Source: CAYRJD01 sp965212125
Lineage (GTDB): Bacteria; Actinomycetota; Acidimicrobiia; Acidimicrobiales; Poriferisodalaceae
Assembly (NCBI GenBank): GCA_965212125.1
Contig: OZ243045.1
Span: 1,550,001 to 1,614,000 of the forward strand
Direction of reading: 5' to 3'
DNA: 64,000 nucleotides
Position numbers and translations under genes: made by a program. The notes beneath the pieces are model-generated. The model was not told the DNA's origin. It made no database searches and worked only from the letters and a program-made list of their open reading frames with translations. The stretch's first letter is position 1, and every line of letters begins with the position of its first letter. This document shows, piece by piece, positions 40,889 through 48,755 of the stretch.

Positions 40889-40965
40889 GCACGACTGCAC
40901 AGCTAGCGCTATTTCGCACTAACCGGCATTAATCAGGCATTGATAGGTAGGTCCAACAACTAGGT

Positions 40966-41913
40966 ATGGACTGGGCTCTGCTGTTGCAGCGCATCTTTGA
41001 TGCCCTGCTTAACGGTGCCATTTACTCTTCGCTGGCGCTGGCGCTGGTCATCATTTATCGCTCAACTGGGTTGCTTAACTTTGCCCAGGGAGAGATGGCG
41101 ACCTTCAGCGCATACGTTGCGTTCGTGCTGCTGACGGGACCTGTCCCAGGTCTGAAAGGCGGCGGCATAGCCGGCTGGCTGCCGGGCGTGCCGTGGTCGG
41201 TGCCGCTGGCGCTTGGGGCGGCGGTGCTGTTTGGCTCTTTGGCGGGAGCGGTAACGGAGCGTGCGCTAATCCAGCCCTTGCGCGACGCGCCGCAGCTATC
41301 AATGGTGAACGTAACCATCGGACTGCTGCTAGGCATCAACGCCCTCACCGCTGCGTTTTGGGGAACCGGTCCGCGTGTGTTCCCCGCGATATTCCCATCG
41401 GACGCTGACAACTTTCTCGCCATTGGAGGAGCGCGGCTGCGCTACTCCACCGTTGGGACCTGGCTGACGCTAGGCGTGATGCTCGTCTTGCTGGTGCTGT
41501 TGCTGCAGCGCACCCGGATCGGGTTGGCGTTTCGCGCCGTTTCCAGCAACCGCTACAACGCAGAGCTGCTAGGCATCAACGCCAGCCGCACCTTGACCTA
41601 CGGCTGGGCTCTGGCCGCCACCTTGGGCGCCACCGCGGCATCCCTCAGCGCCAATACGGTTTTGCTTGAGCCCAACTTGATGTTGCGCGTGCTGGTTTAT
41701 TCATTTGCGGCCGCCACCTTGGGTGGGTTGGACTCGCCCAAGGGCGCATTGATTGGCGGCGTGATCGTGGGGCTGAGCGAAACCTTGATTCCGGCCTATG
41801 TGCCCTTCATTGGTTTTGAGCTAAGCGTTTTGCCGCCCTTGCTGGCAATGGTTGCCGTGTTGATCGTGCGACCGAGCGGACTGTTCAGCAAAGCGAAACC
41901 GGAGCGGGTATGA
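40966..41913 (+). CDS. livH: Branched-chain amino acid-type ABC permease (LivH-like), copy 2
   Basis: A second LivH of 315 residues. ALLNGAIYSSLALALVIIYR, LLNFAQGEMATFSAYVAFVL with the NFAQGE motif, LRDAPQLSMVNVTIGLLLGI, RTRIGLAFRAVSSNRYNAELLGIN (coupling helix), and GGLDSPKGALIGGVIVGL. It is clearly diverged from copy 1, so the pairs arose long ago or were acquired separately. It follows a 77-base spacer and overlaps the next gene by four bases (ATGA), and so is coupled to LivM copy 2. Confidence 0.9.
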   Translation: MDWALLLQRIFDALLNGAIYSSLALALVIIYRSTGLLNFAQGEMATFSAYVAFVLLTGPVPGLKGGGIAGWLPGVPWSVPLALGAAVLFGSLAGAVTERALIQPLRDAPQLSMVNVTIGLLLGINALTAAFWGTGPRVFPAIFPSDADNFLAIGGARLRYSTVGTWLTLGVMLVLLVLLLQRTRIGLAFRAVSSNRYNAELLGINASRTLTYGWALAATLGATAASLSANTVLLEPNLMLRVLVYSFAAATLGGLDSPKGALIGGVIVGLSETLIPAYVPFIGFELSVLPPLLAMVAVLIVRPSGLFSKAKPERV

Positions 41914-43004
41914 CCTCGCTTGATGTGACTTTTGAGCTGGGCAGGAGCCCCCGCGCGCCACGATCCATCTGGGACAAAAGAAGACTCCCCAAGCGATCGC
42001 AGAAATGGTTTGTGGTGGTTGGTGTTGCCCTCGCGGTCTACCTGATCGTGTTGCCCTTCGTCAACGAGACAACCCAGATGCGTGAAAACTCTCAGATAAT
42101 CATCGCGGTCTTAGCGGTGCTGGGGATAAACATCGCTACCGGCTATGGCGGAATGATCAGCCTGGGTCACGGCGTTTTCGTCGGGGTTGGCGCATTCGCA
42201 ACCGCTTACTACGCGGACGACTGGTCGCTGCCGTGGGTTGTTGCCATATTGCTAGCCACGATTACCACCGGGCTAGTCGGCGCCCTGGTCGGGTTGCCGG
42301 CTCTGCGCATTCAAGGGATTCATCTGGCGTTAGTGACGCTTTGTCTGGCCATAGCTTTTCAACCGATAGCCAAACGCTTCCCCTTCATTACCGGCGGCGT
42401 TACCGGCCGCGCCGTCAATGCCACCTTTGACGCACCTGGCTGGTGGCCGGGCAGCGGCGGCAGATCCGACGCCACCTATCGCTACGTGTTCTGCTTGCTG
42501 GTGATCGGCATTGCGATATTGCTCGTTTGGAATCTCATCAATTCGCGCGCCGGCAGGGCTATGCGAGCGCTGCGCGACAATCCCACTGCGGCCGCGATTT
42601 ATGGCATCAACCTGGTCAGAACGCGTGTCGCAACCTTTGCCGTGAGCGCAGCGCTGGCCGGAATAACGGGCGGCTTGGGTGTGGTGCTGGTGCCGTTCGT
42701 CTCCCAAGCAACCTTCACTCCGCAGGAGTCGCTAACCCTCTATGCAACCGCAGTCATAGGCGGGCTAGGGCTTATCTGGGGGTCGGTGCTGGGCGTCATT
42801 GTTCGCGAGCTGCTGGGTTGGGTTGGGTCGCTGCTGGATCGCATTGACAACTGGGGAGCGCTAAGCGAAGTGTTTGACCTGCTGGGGCAGCAGGCGTTGG
42901 TGTTCGGATTCGGGCTGATCGTGCTGACGTTCGTGTTCCCGCGTGGCCTAGTGGGTCTGCTGTCACGCCAAGAAGATCTGGTCAAAAAAGAAGCGGGCGA
43001 TTAG
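41910..43004 (+). CDS. livM: Branched-chain amino acid-type ABC permease (LivM-like), copy 2
   Basis: A canonical-length LivM (364 residues). After a basic cytoplasmic start it has LGINIATGYGGMISLGHGVF, GLPALRIQGIHLALVTLCL, NSRAGRAMRALRDNPTAAAIYGINL (coupling loop) and a C-terminal FVFPRGLVGLLSR. No extension is present, in contrast to copy 1. It overlaps the preceding LivH gene. After its stop, a relic of a terminator arm (GCGACTA at 43019 followed by cgggcttttgcctg) precedes the binding-protein gene. Confidence 0.9.
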   Translation: MTSLDVTFELGRSPRAPRSIWDKRRLPKRSQKWFVVVGVALAVYLIVLPFVNETTQMRENSQIIIAVLAVLGINIATGYGGMISLGHGVFVGVGAFATAYYADDWSLPWVVAILLATITTGLVGALVGLPALRIQGIHLALVTLCLAIAFQPIAKRFPFITGGVTGRAVNATFDAPGWWPGSGGRSDATYRYVFCLLVIGIAILLVWNLINSRAGRAMRALRDNPTAAAIYGINLVRTRVATFAVSAALAGITGGLGVVLVPFVSQATFTPQESLTLYATAVIGGLGLIWGSVLGVIVRELLGWVGSLLDRIDNWGALSEVFDLLGQQALVFGFGLIVLTFVFPRGLVGLLSRQEDLVKKEAGD

Positions 43005-43212
43005 CGCTTAGCGCGCTGGCGACTAGCAGTCGGGCTTTTGCCTGGCTCCCGCCTGCCTTGTAACACTGCCGCAACATTCGGCTCTGTAGGCAGGCAGGGG
43101 CTAATGCGGGCGCGTAGATTTTGGCTGTCGCTAGTGCGCCCGTGCTGGCCACCCGTGCTGGCACGGCTAACTGCGACGCTAAATATTTCAAAGGTTCATT
43201 TAAGGGGGCCAC

Positions 43213-44853
43213 ATGAGTAAATACTGGAATGGGCGCAGCTTGCTGCGTTTACTCGCTGTGTTATTCGCGTTTGCGTTAGTCGCTGCTGCTTGCGGTAGCG
43301 ACGATGACGACGACGCGTCTGGCAGCGAAGTAGACACGCAGACCACTGCAGCTACAGATGACGGGGACGACGGTGGCGACAGCGCCAGCGCGATCGACTG
43401 TGTGGTTCAACCAGCCACCGGTGTGAGCGAGGTAGATGTTCCTGCTTTGCCTTCGAATCCCGATCGTTCAACGATTGATGGCATTTTCGCTGAGGCAGAA
43501 GCGCGTCGCGCAACTCTGATAGCGGAACTAACCAACAAGATCGCCTCCGGCGAATACGGCGTTGATGAAAACTGCGTGCTGAACGGCGCGGCTGGTTTCT
43601 CGGTTGATCTGAGCCAATGCCCAGCTGACTGGGACAACGGCAACGGTATTACTGGCTCGGAAATCCGACTCGGTCATACCACTGCGCAGTCGGGCAACTT
43701 GGCCGCTTACGGCAACATCGCCATTGGTTGGGACAACTATCTCAACTGGCTGAATGACAACAGTCCGATCCAAGTTGACGGTTCTGATCGCAGCCTGGTT
43801 CTGCTAGTCAAAGACGATGCTTATGTTGCGGCTCAAACCATTGAGTTCGTTGATGAGCTAATTGAGTCTGAGAATGTGTTTGCGATTACCACTCTTGGTT
43901 CGCCGAACACGCTCGCTGTGTACGACAAGATCAACGCAGAGTGCATCCCGCAGCCATACGTGATGACCGGCCACCCCGCATGGGGCGATCCCGTCAACCA
44001 CCCGTGGACTACTGGTCTGCAGATGGCTTATTCCACCGAAGCGATTCTGTGGGGTAACTGGATTCGCGACAACATGGCTGACCAGCTTCCTGTAAGGGTT
44101 TCTGGTCTAGTGATGGATAACGACTTCGGTCTTGCCTATGAGCTTGGTTTTGAAGAGTGGGCAGAAGCCAACCCGGACGTAGTCAGCGAAGCAAGCTTCG
44201 TGCGCCACGACCCCGCGGCTCCGACGCTTACCAATGAGGTAACCACGATTGCTTCACAGGACCCAGACGTGTTCATTTCGATGACCGCTGGTAACCCGTG
44301 CTTGCTAGCAATCCAAGAAGTTGACGCCAGCGGCCTGCTCGATGAGCTTGACGCAGCGTTCACACCTTCGGTTTGCAAGGGCATCGCCGCTTACATGGCG
44401 CCCGCAGGTGACTCAGCTGATGACTGGTGGATCGTTGGTGGTGGTGGTAAAGACTCCACAGACCCCAAGCACATTGATGAGCCCTTCATTCAGTTCCTCA
44501 ACAACAACCTTGTAGATGCAGATCTTGACCCAGCCATCTCGCTATACGCAACTGGCTACACGTTTGGTTATCCATACATTGAGTCACTGCGTGTCGCATC
44601 AGAGCTGCCTGGCGGCCTGACTCGCACCAACTTCATCTTGGCGATCCGCTCAACGGAGATTTACCATCCGTTGCTGCTAGACGGCATCAGCTTCTCCGCT
44701 AACGGAGCAGCCGACGCCTACTTCGTTGAAGGTTCTGACTACAGCCAGTTTGACTCTGACGAGCAAAGCTGGAACATAGAAGGTCCGATCGTGGACGCAA
44801 ACGGTGATTCACCAAACTGCGCCTGGGACAAAGACGAAGGCGGCTGCCGCTAG
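43213..44853 (+). CDS. Substrate-binding lipoprotein of the Liv-type ABC transporter, copy 1
   Basis: A 546-residue extracellular binding protein. Signal peptide with lipobox (FALVAAACGSDDDDD), an acidic Asp/Thr/Ala linker to about residue 60, then a region of about 90 residues with two Cys (AIDCVVQPAT, DENCVLNGAA) before the type I periplasmic binding fold begins at GITGSEIRLGHTTAQSGNLAAYG. Further landmarks are LLVKDDAYVAAQTIEFVDEL, PQPYVMTGHPAWGDPVNHPW, and DVFISMTAGNPCLLAIQEVD. Longer than LivK (about 370); ligand unknown. ATG 43213 has AAGGGGG upstream. It is nearly identical to the next gene. Confidence 0.9.
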   Translation: MSKYWNGRSLLRLLAVLFAFALVAAACGSDDDDDASGSEVDTQTTAATDDGDDGGDSASAIDCVVQPATGVSEVDVPALPSNPDRSTIDGIFAEAEARRATLIAELTNKIASGEYGVDENCVLNGAAGFSVDLSQCPADWDNGNGITGSEIRLGHTTAQSGNLAAYGNIAIGWDNYLNWLNDNSPIQVDGSDRSLVLLVKDDAYVAAQTIEFVDELIESENVFAITTLGSPNTLAVYDKINAECIPQPYVMTGHPAWGDPVNHPWTTGLQMAYSTEAILWGNWIRDNMADQLPVRVSGLVMDNDFGLAYELGFEEWAEANPDVVSEASFVRHDPAAPTLTNEVTTIASQDPDVFISMTAGNPCLLAIQEVDASGLLDELDAAFTPSVCKGIAAYMAPAGDSADDWWIVGGGGKDSTDPKHIDEPFIQFLNNNLVDADLDPAISLYATGYTFGYPYIESLRVASELPGGLTRTNFILAIRSTEIYHPLLLDGISFSANGAADAYFVEGSDYSQFDSDEQSWNIEGPIVDANGDSPNCAWDKDEGGCR

Positions 44854-44881
44854 GCAACCACCCACAGGGCAATCGCCCACC

Positions 44882-44962
44882 GGGATTTAGATAAATCCCA
44901 ACAGCAAAGCCCGCCTCGCTGGTTAGTCGCTTAAGTGCGACTAACCGGTGGGGCGGGCTTTT
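44882..44962 (+). terminator. Intrinsic terminator after binding-protein copy 1
   Basis: A perfect 8-bp palindrome GGGATTTA/TAAATCCC (44882-44899) is followed by a two-part stem: outer AAAGCCCGCC (44906-44915) with GGCGGGCTTT (44952-44961) and inner GGTTAGTCGC (44921-44930) with GCGACTAACC (44937-44946), loop TTAAGT, ending in a TTTT run. A strong terminator. The remainder of the spacer to 45150 holds three units of a ctctcgcccgcaac repeat (about 44970-45025) and the upstream region copied from gene copy 1. Confidence 0.88.
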
Positions 44963-45150
44963 GCCTGCCCCGCCGCTCTCGCCCGCAACTTCACCACTCT
45001 CGCCCGCAACCCCACCGCTCTCACCCGTAACACTGCCGCAACATCTGGCTCTGCGACTGTGCGGTCGACCGGTGTCAGCGCATAGATTTTCACTGTCGCA
45101 GACAACTGCGGCATTTATTTAACTAACAACCCATTTAGGGAGTACAACAA

Positions 45151-46779
45151 ATGACAAAACGCCGAATTTGGCGTCTGCTTGCTGTGTTGTTCGCGTTTGC
45201 TTTGGTTGCTGCTGCTTGCGGTAGCGACGATGACGACGCGTCTAGCGATGAAGTAGATACCCAAACCACTGCGGCTACAGATGACGGGGGCGATGACGGC
45301 GACGACAGCGCCAGCGCGATTGACTGTGTAGTGCAGCCAGTCACCGGTGTGAGCGAAGTAGATGTTCCTTCTTTGCCTTCGAATCCTGATCGTTCAACGC
45401 TTGATGGCATTTTCACTGAGGCAGAGCAGCGTCGCGCAACTCTGGTAGCGGAACTAACCAACAGCATCGCCTCTGGCGACTACGGCGTTGATGAAAACTG
45501 CGTATTGAACGGCCCTGGCGGTTTCGCGGTTGATCTGAGCCAATGCCCAGCTGACTGGGACAACGCAAACGGTATTACCGGTTCTGAGATTCGCATTGGT
45601 CACACCACTGCGCAGTCGGGCAACTTGGCCGCCTACGGCAACATCGCCGTTGGTTGGGACAACTACCTGGACTGGATTAACGCAAACAATCCGATCCAAA
45701 TTGATGGTTCTAGTCGTGAGCTAGTGCTGCTAGTCAAGGACGACGCTTATGTTGCGGCTCAAACCATTGAGTTCGTTGATGAGCTAATCGAATCCGAGAA
45801 CGTGTTCGCGATTACCACTCTTGGTTCGCCGAACACCTTGGCGGTCTATGACAAGATCAACGCAGAGTGCATCCCGCAGCCATACGTGATGACCGGCCAC
45901 CCCGCATGGGGCGACCCTGTCAACCACCCGTGGACTACTGGTCTGCAGCTGTCTTACTCAACTGAGGCAATTCTGTGGGGTAACTGGATTCGCGACAACA
46001 TGGCTGAGCAGCTTCCTGTAAGGGTTTCTGGTCTAGTGATGGATAACGACTTCGGTCTTGCCTATGAGCTTGGTTTTGAAGAGTGGGCGGAAGCCAACCC
46101 GGACGTAGTGAGCGAGTTCAGCTTCGTGCGTCACGACCCGGCAGCACCCACGCTTACCAATGAGGTAACGACGATTGCTTCACAGAACCCAGACGTGTTC
46201 ATTTCGATGACCGCTGGTAACCCGTGCTTGCTTGCTATCCAAGAAGTTGACGCCAGCGGCTTGCTCGATGAGCTTGACGCAGCGTTCACTCCCTCGGTTT
46301 GCAAGGGCATCGCCGCTTACATGGCGCCCGCAGGTGACTCAGCTAATGACTGGTGGATCGTTGGTGGTGGTGGTAAAGACTCCACAGACCCCAACCACAT
46401 TGATGAGCCCTTCATTCAGTTCCTTAACAACAACCTTGAAGAAGCAGATCTTGACCCAGCCATCTCGCTATACGCAATCGGCTACAACTACGGCTATCCG
46501 TACATTGAGTCCATGCGTGTTGCAGCAGAGCTGCCTGGCGGTCTGACTCGCACCAACTTCATTTTGGCGATCCGCTCAACGGAGATTTACCATCCGTTGC
46601 TGCTAGACGGCATCAGCTTCTCCGCTAACGGAGCAGCCGACGCCTACTTCGTTGAAGGTTCTGACTACAGCCAGTTCGACGCCGATGCGCAGAGCTGGAA
46701 CATTGAAGGTCCGATCGTGGACGCAAACGGTGATTCACCAAACTGCGCCTGGGATAAAGACCAAGGTGGTTGCCGCTAG
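45151..46779 (+). CDS. Substrate-binding lipoprotein of the Liv-type ABC transporter, copy 2
   Basis: A 542-residue near twin of the preceding gene with the same lipobox, acidic linker, Cys pattern and type I binding fold. Most differences are conservative and lie in the linker, around residues 60-200 and in a few surface patches (NLEEADLDPAISLYAIGYNYGYPY against NLVDADLDPAISLYATGYTFGYPY). Long stretches are identical, and the 3' region is almost unchanged at DNA level. The ribosome site is GGGAG eight bases before ATG 45151. Separate transcription from copy 1 is likely because of the terminator between them. Differences inside the ligand cleft could change specificity; I cannot tell. Confidence 0.9.
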   Translation: MTKRRIWRLLAVLFAFALVAAACGSDDDDASSDEVDTQTTAATDDGGDDGDDSASAIDCVVQPVTGVSEVDVPSLPSNPDRSTLDGIFTEAEQRRATLVAELTNSIASGDYGVDENCVLNGPGGFAVDLSQCPADWDNANGITGSEIRIGHTTAQSGNLAAYGNIAVGWDNYLDWINANNPIQIDGSSRELVLLVKDDAYVAAQTIEFVDELIESENVFAITTLGSPNTLAVYDKINAECIPQPYVMTGHPAWGDPVNHPWTTGLQLSYSTEAILWGNWIRDNMAEQLPVRVSGLVMDNDFGLAYELGFEEWAEANPDVVSEFSFVRHDPAAPTLTNEVTTIASQNPDVFISMTAGNPCLLAIQEVDASGLLDELDAAFTPSVCKGIAAYMAPAGDSANDWWIVGGGGKDSTDPNHIDEPFIQFLNNNLEEADLDPAISLYAIGYNYGYPYIESMRVAAELPGGLTRTNFILAIRSTEIYHPLLLDGISFSANGAADAYFVEGSDYSQFDADAQSWNIEGPIVDANGDSPNCAWDKDQGGCR

Positions 46780-46819
46780 GTAACCGTCGGGACGTAAATC
46801 CCAACAAACCTGACTCGCT

Positions 46820-46845
46820 GGCTGGTCGCTTAAGTGCGGCCAGCC
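46820..46845 (+). terminator. Decayed copy of the first terminator
   Basis: GGCTGGTCGC (46820-46829), loop TTAAGT, GCGGCCAGCC (46836-46845): the same loop as in the terminator at 44921 with one G-T pair. The outer GCCCGCC/GGGCGGGC arms and the T-run are lost (ggtggggcggtcctt), so it is probably a weak relic. Confidence 0.6.
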
Positions 46846-46883
46846 GGTGGGGCGGTCCTTCGGGACAGCACAGGTTGGACAGG

Positions 46884-46920
46884 CCGTGGCTAGCAGTATT
46901 GAACCGCTAGCCACGGTTTT
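46884..46920 (+). terminator. Intrinsic terminator after binding-protein copy 2
   Basis: CCGTGGCTAGC (46884-46894) pairs perfectly with GCTAGCCACGG (46906-46916) over 11 bp, followed by TTTTG. It should end the Liv locus transcript. The spacer to 46994 also carries the phrase ggcaatag three times just ahead of the next gene. Confidence 0.9.
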
Positions 46921-46994
46921 GTTCGTTCAGGGGCGACACCAACTAAGGGCAATAAACAAGTAGAACAAGGCAATAGGAACGGGGCAATAGGCAG

Positions 46995-48638
46995 ATGAAA
47001 AAAGGCCGAGTAAACCTAACAAAGCGGTCGCTGAAAGCGCCGCTAGTCGTGCTCATGGCGCTGCTGCTGTTCGCAGCCGCCTGCTCTAGCAGCGACGACG
47101 GCGAAGACGCAGCGACCGACGGCACGGGTTCCGACGACGTGGTTGGCAGAGTGCCCAACGACTCGGGCGGCGACGGCGACGGCGATGACGCAGATGGCGG
47201 CTCCGACGCTCCCCCGCCGACCGAGCCCAGTTTCGTGCCCGAAACCCAAGACGGCACACCGTTTCTAGAGCTAGACCTAGACGGCAGGATCGAGGCGTTG
47301 CTCAGCGCCCCCAACACAACATTCGCCCAAAACGTTGCCAGTGAGATGGGTCTCACCGGCGAGCAGCACTGGGGTCCATGGCTGCTAGATCTAATGCGCT
47401 TGGGCGGCACGCAAGGCGTCCGCGACACGACCACGTGGGCGTTCGAACAGATCAGCGGGATTAGATCCACTGGCGATTTCAATCAAGACTTTGTTGCCTA
47501 CGGCACCTGGCTGCGGGCAGAGCAAATCCACCCAGGTGACGCCTATCACGACTGGAAGCGTCGCTTGTTCTCAGCGCTGATACAGCCTGAGTATTTCGAC
47601 CTGCTAACCGAGGTGCGCGACCCGCTGACGCTGGCAGCCCTGCAGTGGGGTGGCGTGCGGCGTGGCGGCATCCCCGAACTAAACAATCCGGCCAAGCTCA
47701 CCGTCGCTGAGGCCGACTTCATGACCGACGACGAGTTGATCCTTGGCGTGGTGATCGAAGGCCAAGCCGTTTCCTATCCGCTGCGTTTTATGGCGCGCCA
47801 CGAGCTGACGAACGACGTCATCAGCGGCATCCCGGTGTCGCTCGGCTACTGCACTCTTTGCCGTACCGGAGTGATGTTTGACGGTCGAGTTGACGACGGC
47901 GTGCTCACCTTCCAAACCTCCGGGCTGCTGCTGGACTCCAACAAGGTGATGATTGACAACCAAACCGAATCGCTGTGGAACCACCTGGCGGGCAGGTCGA
48001 TCTCCGGGCTGCTAGAGGGCACGGTGCTCAACACCTTCCCGATCGTCACTACTCGCTGGTCGGACTGGGTTGAAGAGCAGCCCGACACCTTGACGCTCGC
48101 CATCCCTGAGGCGACCTTTTTCCCCGGCCAGCCTGAGCGCCCGCCGATCACCTACGACTACACGCCGGGTGCGGCTTACGCCAACTACTACGCAAACGAC
48201 AATCTTTGGTTCCCGTCGCTGCCTGTCTCTGGCCCGTTTGATGAGAAGACCGGCGTGGTGACTTTGTCTCGGCCGGGTGGCGATGTGGCTTTTGATCAGG
48301 TGGGTCTGGAGCAATCCGGTCCGTTTGTGATTTCGCTTGGTGGTGACGGTGCGGACGGTGGCGATGCCGAGCGTTTGGTAGTGGTGCCGAACATCGGCGG
48401 GGCACGCGTCTATCTGGCTGGTTCTTCCGGCGTGCTGGATGCTGGCACTGGCGCTGACGGCGGTGAGCTTGTCGCTGACGCGGTTGTTTCCGCTGGCGCA
48501 GAGGATCTGGTTTTGAGCGATGGCACCAGCCACGCCAGAGTGGTGTCGGGCCAGTCGTTCTGGTTTGCCTGGTCTGGGCTGAAGCAGAACTCTCTTATTT
48601 GGTTGGCGGACGGAAGCGGAACCGTTAAACACGCATAG
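46995..48638 (+). CDS. DUF3179-domain lipoprotein
   Basis: A 547-residue exported protein. Signal peptide with lipobox (LLLFAAACSSSDDG), an Asp/Gly/Ser-rich linker to about residue 80, a helical region (HWGPWLLDLMRLGGTQGVRD), and the DUF3179 domain from about residue 240: DELILGVVIEGQAVSYPLRF, the hallmark Cys pair in LGYCTLCRTGVMFDGRVDD, SGLLLDSNKVMIDNQTESLW. The domain occurs in exported bacterial and archaeal proteins; its function is not established. The CxxC may bind a metal or form a disulfide. It lies after the Liv terminator, so its link to the transporter is only positional. Confidence 0.87.
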   Translation: MKKGRVNLTKRSLKAPLVVLMALLLFAAACSSSDDGEDAATDGTGSDDVVGRVPNDSGGDGDGDDADGGSDAPPPTEPSFVPETQDGTPFLELDLDGRIEALLSAPNTTFAQNVASEMGLTGEQHWGPWLLDLMRLGGTQGVRDTTTWAFEQISGIRSTGDFNQDFVAYGTWLRAEQIHPGDAYHDWKRRLFSALIQPEYFDLLTEVRDPLTLAALQWGGVRRGGIPELNNPAKLTVAEADFMTDDELILGVVIEGQAVSYPLRFMARHELTNDVISGIPVSLGYCTLCRTGVMFDGRVDDGVLTFQTSGLLLDSNKVMIDNQTESLWNHLAGRSISGLLEGTVLNTFPIVTTRWSDWVEEQPDTLTLAIPEATFFPGQPERPPITYDYTPGAAYANYYANDNLWFPSLPVSGPFDEKTGVVTLSRPGGDVAFDQVGLEQSGPFVISLGGDGADGGDAERLVVVPNIGGARVYLAGSSGVLDAGTGADGGELVADAVVSAGAEDLVLSDGTSHARVVSGQSFWFAWSGLKQNSLIWLADGSGTVKHA

Positions 48639-48678
48639 CTATGCTGGCGGTCGCACGGTGCTTTTGCCGGCCGTCGCT

Positions 48679-48751
48679 GCCCCCATCGTCTAGCGGCCAA
48701 GGACACCACCCTCTCAAGGTGGCGGCACGGGTTCGAATCCCGTTGGGGGTG
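48679..48751 (+). tRNA. tRNA-Glu (anticodon CTC)
   Basis: A 73-base cloverleaf. Acceptor GCCCCCA/TGGGGGT with a G-T first pair, discriminator G, followed by genomic CA; D-arm CGTCTAGCGGCCAAGGACAC typical of tRNA-Glu; anticodon stem CCACC/GGTGG, loop CTCTCAA, anticodon CTC; T-loop GGTTCGAATCC. It ends five bases before the possible TTG start of the next gene. Confidence 0.94.
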
Positions 48752-48755
48752 CATC

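Larger units (their letters stand above)
43019..46845. repeat. Tandem segmental duplication of the binding-protein unit
   Basis: Two units of about 1.9 kb: 43019 to about 44936 and 44937 to 46845. Matching landmarks are gcgacta (43019 / 44937), cgggcttttgcctg (43031 / 44955), gtaacactgccgcaacat (43060 / 45027), the start codons (43213 / 45151), and the inner terminator stems (44921 / 46820). The repeated unit runs from one terminator arm to the next. The leading arm of unit 1 is decayed. Confidence 0.85.

Noticed and set aside
40132..40900. Minus-strand frames over the LivM extension as separate genes
   Set aside because: The extension reads as membrane helices on the plus strand with normal codon use, while the minus-strand frames are low-complexity shadows.
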